Shown: piece after piece, positions 56,048-64,000 of the stretch
How the letters are laid out: every line of letters begins with the position of its first letter
How positions within the stretch are numbered: position 1 is the first letter of the stretch
From: Drechmeria coniospora
Lineage: Eukaryota; Ascomycota; Sordariomycetes; Hypocreales; Ophiocordycipitaceae
Length of the DNA stretch: 64,000 nt
Direction: 5' to 3'
Assembly: GCF_001625195.1 (NCBI RefSeq)
Contig: NC_054389.1
Coordinates: 12,478,234 to 12,542,233, forward strand
The notes under the pieces: model-generated
The model's input: only the letters and a program-made list of their open reading frames with translations
What the model was told of the DNA's origin: nothing
The model's database searches: none
Translations under genes and position numbers: made by a program

Positions 56048-56955
56048 GGCTGCGGTTCGCTGGCGGTGTCGAGCGGCGAGGCGGTGATGTGGTTTGTGGT
56101 GGAAGTGCTGGCGAGGCTGGCGAGGCTGGCAGAGAAAGCGTTCCGATACCGCTGTGGATCCGTTGTTTGGCGGTAGGAATCGGCCCGGTCACGAGCAGCA
56201 CGGTATGAGTCGAGTATTTCGACTGTACGGAGTACGGCGGACAGGTAGAGTACATGATTCCCTGTACTCCGTACGGGAGTTGCACTGTGCTCGTGCTGCA
56301 CACCTGGTACCGGTACGGAGAACATGCACAAACAAGTACCATTGGCGGGCATGGTACACTGCGCGCAAGTCGGTGTACAGTAATGATTAAATACCATGGT
56401 AGAGAGACATGGTACCGTGCGCTTGTACGGAGAACGGCACAGTACGGCGTTCTTCCGGGACTGGTCCCGTGATTGACGATGACCAAGCACCGGCGATGAA
56501 AGATATCCATCATCACGTGATGTTTCCATAATCACGTGATGCATCAAATCAATTGTCGCACAAGCAGACTGCAAGCAATGTCATGCCTGTATGCAGGCCC
56601 TCCCTCCGCTTGACCTCCTGGCCGACACCGAGGATGAAGTAGCCGACGCCGCGGATGAAGTACTTGCGTGCGCGACGCATGCCTGTGTGTCGGGAATAAT
56701 GAAAGACGGGACGATGGCCGCCGCTGCGTCTGGTGTGTGGGCATCGTGACTCTTACCGCTACGATTTCCACCCCACCACCATCCATTGGCGATCCCCATG
56801 CTTTGTGCGCAAGCATCAGATGCCAACTCCAGCCGCTGCCTAGGAAAATTGGCCACGGAGGTCGGCGTCCAATCCCTCCCACCGTACGTGTACGATTGGC
56901 AATGTATAAAAGGCTGCAAGGAATGGGGATGATGCGAGGAAGAGAACGAGGTTGC
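56048..56955. other. Intergenic, GTAC-rich patch at about 56210-56450
   Basis: Several TACGGAGT/ACTCCGTA half-sites and GGTACCG elements; a short duplicated ATCACGTGATG near 56511-56541. No gene seen. Confidence 0.5.
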
Positions 56956-57894
56956 TCAAGAATGGGTGTCGCTGGCATGGGTTGGCATGGGTTGGCATGG
57001 GACGACGATGGAGTGCTGCAGATTTAATCTTTCCCCTTTTCTGTCACCATCTCTTTCTTGTCGTGGCGGGCACCAAAGGCCTCGGACTTTTGTTTCTCGC
57101 CCTCTCGCCAATTCCCGTCGCGGTTGAGCGAGTTCTTGTTCCGGTAGAAATAGCGAGGTGAGGCGGTCGCGAAGTGACTGGTGCTTATCGTAGGGGATGG
57201 TTGTGATCCGAACCGGAAAGGAAACGGCCTCGAATGGGTCGAAGGAAGGATCGTCAAGCATCCGAAGAAGCAAAGTGGAAATAGGAGCTGTATGGAGATG
57301 GAGAGTTTGTCGGTCGCTTGATGTACACAAAACATGGGACTGGAAGACGGGACGGCATATGTTGGCCGAAGAAATGCAGGCACAACGCGGCTCCACGCTG
57401 CAGCGTACCGTAATGGTGGATGAACCCATTTCCTTTCGAAGCGCAACCCTTTGTCGGTTTTCTTGGGCAAGGGCTATGAGGATCGCCACGACGTAGGGGT
57501 CGTGCAGGCTGTTTCTAGGCGTTATTTTATTCACCCGGAGAAAGCACAATGACCCGAGGAATTAATATGCACTCCTGCCGAAAGGAGGAATGAACAAATC
57601 GTGACGAAACGCATCAATTCGATGCAGATCAACAGAGGCCGCGACAAGAGGTGGGTGACTGTCCAGCCCTGCCGTACCCTGGCGAGAAATACGGTGCGCC
57701 GGAGTGTCTGGGCGAGACGACAGTTGAAATAGAAGCCTATATTCTTCTGTTGCATCCTGTGAGCCGCGGTGTCCACGGCAGGGCAACGACAAGGTGGCAT
57801 ATTGACCCATGTGCAAACGGCCCCTCGGTCCCAACAAGCTTGGCGAGGACACCTTCTCGAAAGGGGACAGCCCAGCGTTGAAACCACAAGGCAT
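56956..57894 (-). pseudogene. Frameshifted conserved fungal protein (unnamed family)
   Basis: Three frames on the minus strand join into one protein-like sequence. From an ATG at 57894, EKVSSPSLLGPRGR is followed in the next frame by VDTAAHRMQQKNIGFYF, GWTVTHLLSRPLLI and GVHINSSGHCAFSG, which ends in a stop; the third frame resumes with ITPRNSLHDPYVVAILIALA and later SFPVRITTIPYDKHQSLRDR. This order (LLG.R, THLLSRPLL, SLHDPYVVA.LIALAQ, IPY) resembles a widespread hypothetical family of filamentous fungi, recalled by pattern only. No GT-AG intron fits either frame change (about 57780-57810 and about 57525), so I read it as a gene disabled by at least two frameshifts. Sequencing error is the alternative. 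Confidence 0.5.
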
Positions 57895-58625
57895 GGGGTT
57901 TAGTACGCAGGAGCCTCGGCTGCCGAACAAACAAGGTGTCTTGACGGGGGGGAGAGGACTTGGATTGCCGAATGAGCATCCCGGCAGCTCAAGCTGGCGG
58001 TTGGTCCACTGAAGCGGACGCACGAGAAGTCGCTCCCTGCCACGACGACGGACAATCAGATGGATCGATGAGGGTTCGTCATGTTCGCATCGCAGTGTCG
58101 AGGTCGATGACTCGTCGAGGAAACCTGCGTCTTGACTTGGACGCCGGACCGCAAGGGTTGACCTGCAGGCGCGGGGGCCGTGGATGCTGCGAGAGACGAG
58201 GGACGGAGTTTGCAGGGTCGTGGTGTCATGATCGTGGTGTCGTGATGCCCGCTGTGAGCATGCCCTGCTCATGGATACGTTGATGCTGGAATGACATGGT
58301 CCGGCTACGGAGTAATGTTATGGCGAGTGCGGCACCGAGCACAAGCACAAGCACTTGCGCAGGCAAGTATACAGTGTATAATACAGGTACTCCGTACGGA
58401 GCACTGCCACCCTAATCCCGCGTTGACTCGGTGATTATCCCACGGTGTGTCCTGGCCTGTTTCGGTGGTCTGCACGCATGAATTTTCACCATGAACTGCT
58501 GTAATTTAGTTGTCCAAGGTACAAACTTACCACTGTACAGCTACATGTTCAGTGCAAGCTTCAGTGCAAGTAGATACTTGGCACTGTATGCGATACATGT
58601 GCTCCGTTCAGTTGCCTTCACTGCC

Positions 58626-58803
58626 TGCACTGACTGTACTGAGTGCGCTGACTGCACTGATTGCACTGACTGCACTGACTGCACTGACTGCGCTGACTGC
58701 GCTGACTGCACTGACTGTACTGAGTGCGCTGACTGCGCTGACAGCACTGACTAACCCTAGACTGCGCTGACTAACCCTAGACTGCGCTGACTGCACTGAC
58801 TCA
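58626..58803. repeat. Minisatellite, 9-bp unit TGCACTGAC
   Basis: Copies of TGCACTGAC and TGCGCTGAC, with two TGACTAACCCTAGACTGCGC inserts near 58748-58788. Confidence 0.92.
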
Positions 58804-59077
58804 CTTTAAAACGAGCATGCTGTTCAATCGAACCACCAGCCTTTTCAAAATGGATTTCCATCATCTTTGCCGTAGAGCGCATGTACTGCAACTGTATCGT
58901 CAAGGACTGAATGCAAGAAGCATGCCATCATGCAGCGCTGCTTAGACAGGAGGTCTGCATTATACGGTGATTTCCTCAATCGCATCATGGATCACCCACT
59001 TCATCATTCAGCTACACCACATGTACGGAGTACTCGCACCTACACCTGCATGTACGGCTGCTTGTAATTATTCGACG

Positions 59078-59285
59078 CTTGAGAACAAGTTCAAGTGCAT
59101 CAAGCACTCGCAGTGTCCGTGAACCGCAAGTGCTTGCAATCATTCGATACTTGAGAACAAGTTCAAGTGCATCAAGCACTCGCAGTGTCCGTGAACCGCA
59201 AGTGCTTGCAATCATTCGATACTTGAGAACAGGTTCAAATGCATTAGGCACTCGCAGTATCCGTAAATCGCAAGTGCTTGCATCG
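59078..59285. repeat. Three 72-bp tandem units, third decayed
   Basis: Units start at 59078, 59150 and 59222 with CTTGAGAACAAGTTCAAGTG. The first two are virtually identical; the third is shorter and carries several C-to-T and G-to-A changes. Confidence 0.92.
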
Positions 59286-59691
59286 ATATGTCTCGTACAA
59301 CCCATCTTGCCAACGCATTATATTTCGTGCTCGCCTTTATCCCTAGTGCTTGACTCCGCATCACGAGGTAACTCCCCAACTCAGCATTTGGTTTACTTAT
59401 ACAATACTCCGGTATGTTTAAGGCTACAGAGTGTATAAAGCATAGCTACAAGTCCGGATTGCTTGTACATGCATGTTCTCCGTCCGTAGGGATGTCCGTA
59501 CACCGTAAGTACTTGCTTATATTGGCGTGCACGTAAGCGGAGGATATCCAGCTCCTATGCAGGGCGGGTTTTTCGACGAAACGTGAAAAATTTCGGTGCG
59601 CGGCCCCGCAGGTACCCCGGTACCTTTTGTTCGACGAAACATAAGAATCTAACCGTATCGGGCAACCGGCCCGGGAGGACGCGGGCGGCGG

Positions 59692-60005
59692 AGGAAAAAA
59701 TACGCACGGGACGAGGCGTGCGTGCGCGATACGGGAAACGCAAACGGAAATGGATTTGGTTGTTGCGCCGAGCGGGAAATAAATAGTTAAGGTAAATGCA
59801 TTGCGTCGGATTGAATTGACGGGCGGGCGGCCGGTCGAACAGGCGGGTCGTAGGGTGGGGTGGGGTGGGTGGGTAGGGGAGGGCGCAAGAGGGCGCGGGA
59901 AAAAAAAAATACGCACGGGACGGGGCGTACGTACGCAATACGGGAAATACTAACGGAAATGGATTTAGTCGTTGCGTCGAGCGGGAAATAAATACAACAA
60001 GGTAA
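59692..60005. repeat. Pair of direct repeats of about 100 bp
   Basis: Copy 1 (about 59695-59795) and copy 2 (about 59904-60005) both run from TACGCACGGGACG through ACGGAAATGGATTT to GAGCGGGAAATAAATA. Differences are mostly transitions. Confidence 0.85.
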
Positions 60006-60091
60006 CCGTTCCGTTTAGTGCACACTCTATATATGCCATATACACCATACAATATATACACTACACGTACAACAATAACAGACGGCCGGTA

Positions 60092-60280
60092 TACGATATA
60101 ATAGCGATCCAGTACAATGCACAGCACAAAGTTGCAGTCTGCACTAAGTGCAGGTTATGCCTTGTACCAAAGGAGGCGGGTTGGATCCGACACCTTCGAC
60201 GTGAACCTTACCGCCTAAGCGGGTAGGCGCTAAAGGTTAATATTCAACTTATTCGACGGTTTACCCTAGCCGTTATGTGG
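60092..60280 (+). pseudogene. OrsD-domain (PF12013-like) gene relic
   Basis: In one frame this reads IQYNAQHKVAVCTKCRLC, then VPKEAGWIRHLRREPYRLSG, a TAG stop at 60224-60226, and ALKVNIQLIRRFTLAV beyond it. This parallels the start of the intact frame at 62827 (HQVVVCQLCRTC, GPKETAIRSHLRAEPHRLLG, then QDLKSTVTSLL). The stop sits where the paralogue has Gln, so CAG-to-TAG is the simplest cause. Only the N-terminal zinc-finger-like part survives; downstream similarity fades. Confidence 0.7.
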
Positions 60281-60283
60281 CGG

Positions 60284-60830
60284 GGCTTTTTCAGTCAAAA
60301 AGGAAACCCTAGGCGCGTTAGCGCGGGCGGAGCGGGGCAGGTACCGATTGGCGGGGCGCGCGCGCGAAAAGGTACTTGCGGTCGGGATCGTCGAGTCAAA
60401 AAGGTGCAGTCAAAAAGATCCACCAATACGCGGCCGCGCGGGTCGGGAAAAATACGACCGTACGGGCGGAAAAGATTGTTCGGCGAATATCACGTCGCAT
60501 CGGCCGTAGCGGTGCGCAGGGCGCGGCAAAATAATCCCCAACAGTAAAAGTTTTCTTGTCGGGAATTTGGGGAATTTCGGTACGACAATGGTTGGGTAGG
60601 TGGGGGGTGGGGGGGGGGGGGGGGAAGTAGCGGTGTATTGGTATTGGTAGCTTTGCGGGCGGGGCTTGAAAAAAAAATCCCATCAAGGTAGCAGGGCCAG
60701 ACCAATAGTAGACTGGAGTAAGTATAGTAGTACTCTATTATCTATCCGTACGTACTTGGGTTGGATTATTTCAATTGGATTGTTTCAATTGCCTTGCAAA
60801 CGTATAAGTAGGTACTTGTAGCTAAGCAAC
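60284..60830. other. Subtelomere-like spacer without a gene
   Basis: CG-rich with GCGCGCGCGC and homopurine/G runs (a 14-base G tract near 60610). No coding signal. Confidence 0.5.
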
Positions 60831-60834
60831 AGCA

Positions 60835-60922
60835 ATTAGCAACAACAATAGCAATCGGGTCAGCAACAGCAACAGCAACAGCAACAACAACAGTAACGGC
60901 AACAGCAACAGTAACAGCAACG

Positions 60923-60975
<53 letters not shown>

Positions 60976-61304
60976 GGCACCTGCAATTGTACCAGCAACT
61001 GTCAGTACCTGCAACAGCAACAGCAACGGCAACAGCAACAGTAACAGTACCGGCACCTGCAATTGTACCAGCAACTATCAGTACTTGCAACAGCAACAGC
61101 AACAGTAACGGCACCTGCAATTGTACCAGTATCTATCAGCACCTGCAACAGCAACAGTAACAGTACCGGCACCTGCAACAGCAACAGTAACAGTAACGGT
61201 ACCTGCAATTGTACCAGCAACTGTCAGCACCTGCAACAGCAACAGTAACGGTACCGGCAACAGTAACGGCACCTGCAATTGTACCAGCAACAGTAACGGC
61301 ACCG

Positions 61305-61335
<31 letters not shown>

Positions 61336-62825
61336 TACCTATAACAGCAACAGCAACAGCAACGGTAACAGCAACTGTACCAGCAACTATCAGCACCTGC
61401 AACAGCAACAGCAACAGCAACGGTAACAGCAACTGTACCAGCAACTATCAGCACCTGCAACAGCAACAGTAACAGTACCGGCAACAGCAACGGCAACGGC
61501 AACAGTACCGGCAACAGCAACAGCAACGGCAACAGTACCGGCAACAGTAACGGCACCTGCAATTGTACCAGTAACTATCAGCACCTGCAACAGCAACAGT
61601 AACAGTAACGGTACCTGCAATTGTACCAGCAACTGTCAGCAACAGCAACGGCAACAGTAACAGTACCGGCAACAGCAACGGCAACGGCAACAGTACCAGC
61701 AACAGTACCGGCAACAGCAACGGCAACGGCAACAGCAACAGTAACAGTACCGGCACCTGCAATTGTACCAGTAACTGTCAGCACCTGCAACAGCAACAGT
61801 AACGGTACCGGCAACAGCAACGGCAACGGCAACAGTACCAGCAACAGTAACGGCACCTGCAATTGTACCAGTATCTATCAGCACCTGCAACAGCAACAGT
61901 AACAGTACCGGCACCTGCAATTGTACCAGTAACTGTCAGCACCTGCAACAGCAACAGTAACGGTACCGGCAACAGCAACGGCAACGGCAACAGTACCAGC
62001 AACAGTAACGGCACCTGCAATTGTACCAGCAACTGTCAGCAACAGCAACGGCAACAGTAACAGTACCGGCAACAGCAACGGCAACGGCAACAGTACCAGC
62101 AACAGTACCGGCAACAGCAACGGCAACGGCAACAGCAACAGTAACGGTACCGGCAAAAGCAACGGCAACGGCAACAGTACCAGCAACAGTAACGGCACCT
62201 GCAATTGTACCAGTAACTATCAGCACCTACAACAGCAACAGTAACAGTACCGGCACCTGTAATTATACCAGCAACTGTCAGCACCTGCAACAGTAACAGT
62301 AACGGTACCGGCAACAGTAACGGCACCTGCAATTGTACCAGCAACAGTAACGGTACCTGCAATTGTACCAGCAACTGTTAGCACCTGCAACAGCAACAGC
62401 AACGGCAACAGCAACAGCAACAGCAACGGCAACAGCAACAGTAACAGTACCGGCACCTGCAATTGTACCAGTAACTATCAGCACCTGCAACAGCAACAGT
62501 AACAGTACCGGCACCTGCAATTGTACCAGTAACTATCAGCACCTGCAACAGCAACAGTAACAGTACCGGTACCTGCAATTGTACCAGTAACTGTCAGCAC
62601 CTGCAACAGCAACAGCAACGGTACCGGCAATAGTAACGGCAACGGCAACAGTACCAGCAACAGTAACGGCACCTGCAATTGTACCAGTAACTGTTGGCAC
62701 CTGCAACAGCAACAGTAACGGTACCGGCAATAGTAACGGCAACTGTACCAGCAACTGTCAGCACCTGCAACAGCAACAGCAACAACAACGGCAACAGCAA
62801 CAGCAACAGCAACGGCAACAGCAAT
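60835..62825. repeat. 2-kb hexamer-based VNTR (CAGCAA family)
   Basis: Built from CAGCAA, CAGTAA, CGGCAA and CGGTAC hexamers arranged in higher-order units. A recurring 58-base unit runs from CTATCAGCACCTGCAACAGC to GCACCTGCAATTGTACCAGT and is exact near 62475-62590. Phase shifts inside units and frequent TAA hexamers exclude coding. Confidence 0.93.
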
Positions 62826-62826
62826 A

Positions 62827-63938
62827 ATGGGGTTTGGTACCTTCTCTTACGATGCAAGCCATCAAGTCGTCGTATGCCAGCTATGCAGGACCTGCATAGG
62901 GCCAAAGGAAACGGCCATAAGAAGCCATCTCCGAGCAGAACCGCACCGACTCCTCGGCCAAGACCTAAAGTCGACGGTTACTTCCCTTTTAAGCTATAAA
63001 TGCCGATCTGAAAAGGAACTTCGAGATAATAGGCCAAGCCGGACTATAACCTGCGTACCTATTGAGGGCCTAGCTACATTCCCTGGATACCTCTGCAATA
63101 ACGGGGATAACTGCGACTTCTGTACAAGGCGGCTGGCTGCAATGCACGACCACCTACCAAGGCACGGCAAGACACGAGCACAACACACAGAAGGTAACCC
63201 CCTATGGCGGGCCTGCTGCCTACAGACCTACTTTACGGCAAAGGGTAGGATTGACTACTTTATCGTTCAGGACCAGCAGGAACGCCAAGGGGTACCATTA
63301 TCGTTATCGGTAGAGGAAGACGCCCTATTCGCCACGTTAAAGCAGGATATACAGCAAGCAACAAGGGACCTGGACGAAAAGGCAGCTACCGTACCGGATA
63401 CCGACGAGACGGCTAGAACGGAGCGGCAGCCGTGGCTTGTTATGACGGGTTTCCCCGACCACCTACGGGGGCTACAGGATTCAGAGATCCAATCGTCGTA
63501 TACACTACCTGGGAAGAAGAAATATAACAGTAGTAGTGATAACGAAGAAGACTGGCTACTGCTACAGATTTTGGAAGCAGCAGAAGAGGTACTTCGCGAT
63601 GCTTATTCTGTCTGTAGCTACCGGGGCCTGGGTCAGAAGATTACACAGCAACGGGCCACTATCCTCAGTAACTTTACAGCCGGCCAGCCGGCCGCCCGGG
63701 GCAATACTATTGCGTTCCGTAGCTTTAAGAACCAGTCTACGTTATCGACCTACTTCCGGAGGATGAAGCAGCTACTTGTCTACTACTTTCGCGTTGTGTA
63801 TAGCGAGGACGGCCACTTTACAAGGGTAGGCAGCCAGGAAGAGGGTGGCCAGGTATTGCCAAAGGATATAATCCAGCCAACGCAAGCCCAGCAGGAAGCA
63901 ATATTGGATGTTATTACAGCTATATACGATCAACAGGA

Positions 63939-63990
<52 letters not shown>

Positions 63991-64000
63991 GGTAACGAAC
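62827..64000 (+). CDS. OrsD-domain protein, 3' partial (subtelomeric type)
   Basis: Open from ATG at 62827 to the window edge (391 codons, no stop); an in-frame stop lies upstream at 62734. The N-terminus has two zinc-finger-like half-sites: C17QLC20 with H34/H40, and C90, C96-x2-C99 with H107/H109/H113, followed by QTYF and DYFIV. This is the layout of the PF12013 OrsD domain (GYLC, CxxC, HxxxH, QTYFxxKGRxxYF). In many ascomycetes such domains head large proteins, including RecQ-type telomere-linked helicases near chromosome ends; whether a helicase follows cannot be seen. Codon choice (GTA, CTA, ATA, TAC, ACC) differs from the GTC/CTC-biased genes elsewhere in the window. The visible end encodes (Asn-Ser)n from the AACAGC hexamer. 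Confidence 0.85.
63938..63994 (+). repeat. In-frame (AACAGC)n hexamer run
   Basis: About nine copies of AACAGC encoding (Asn-Ser)n within the OrsD-domain frame, the same hexamer as the VNTR 1.1 kb upstream. Confidence 0.93.

Larger units (their letters stand above)
57895..59500. other. Intergenic, repeat-bearing, no gene seen
   Basis: Holds the 9-bp and 72-bp tandem repeats below and a GTAC-rich patch near 58310-58410. Confidence 0.5.

Noticed and set aside
58491..58770. Cysteine/aspartate-repeat frame (CTDCTD)
   Set aside because: Translation of the 9-bp satellite; no signal peptide of its own and equal openness in all frames.
60766..62905. Many Leu/Val/Cys- or Asn/Ser/Thr-rich frames on both strands
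   Set aside because: By-products of the CAGCAA-type VNTR; they end at repeat boundaries and lack conserved starts.
1..64000. CRISPR arrays
   Set aside because: The tandem repeats have no unique spacers of constant length and the genome is fungal.

Overview
The window reads as nuclear DNA of a filamentous ascomycete, most likely a hypocrealean fungus. Genes are GC-rich, interrupted by short (48-240 base) GT-AG introns, and include typical Pezizomycotina families (a sterol glucosyltransferase of the ATG26 type, a WSC-domain wall protein, a BSD2/Ndfip-like protein, a mitochondrial citrate carrier). The species cannot be fixed from the sequence alone. About twenty genes or gene remnants can be supported. 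Long intergenic stretches are filled with minisatellites and with islands rich in GTAC and the palindrome TACGGAGTACTCCGTA.

Layout. 0-9.8 kb: 3' part of a secreted CAP/PR-1 protein with a Ser/Thr-rich stalk, a five-exon sterol 3-beta-glucosyltransferase, and a small cysteine-containing protein. 9.8-19.7 kb: a gene-poor stretch with repeats and no confident gene. 19.7-25 kb: pyridoxamine-phosphate oxidase (PDX3) and a possible small secreted protein. 25.5-34.7 kb: the most interesting segment, a compact putative biosynthetic locus with an intronless NRPS-PKS hybrid (A-T-KS-AT-T fused to a hotdog thioesterase), a lipocalin-like protein and an NmrA/isoflavone-reductase-like enzyme. 36-48 kb: two secreted repeat proteins (one cysteine-rich, one Arg/Gly-rich), a short-chain dehydrogenase, a possible single-pass membrane protein and a WSC protein. 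48.5-56 kb: housekeeping genes (protein-L-isoaspartate methyltransferase, BSD2-like, a UQCC2/Cbp6-like assembly factor, citrate carrier). 57-60 kb: a frameshifted conserved fungal gene and tandem repeats. 60-64 kb: sequence of subtelomeric character, with a nonsense-broken OrsD-domain relic, a 2 kb hexamer-based VNTR, and an open OrsD-domain reading frame that runs off the right edge.

How genes work together. The NRPS-PKS has all the domains needed to activate one amino or imino acid, extend it once with malonate and release the chain through the hotdog domain. The lipocalin-like and NmrA-like proteins next to it are natural candidates for cyclisation and reduction. No cytochrome P450, transporter or zinc-cluster regulator is visible beside them, so this would be a minimal cluster, and its unity is inference. 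The housekeeping genes are unrelated neighbours. The secreted CAP, WSC, Cys-repeat and Arg/Gly-repeat proteins suggest a surface-active, perhaps host-associated, lifestyle.
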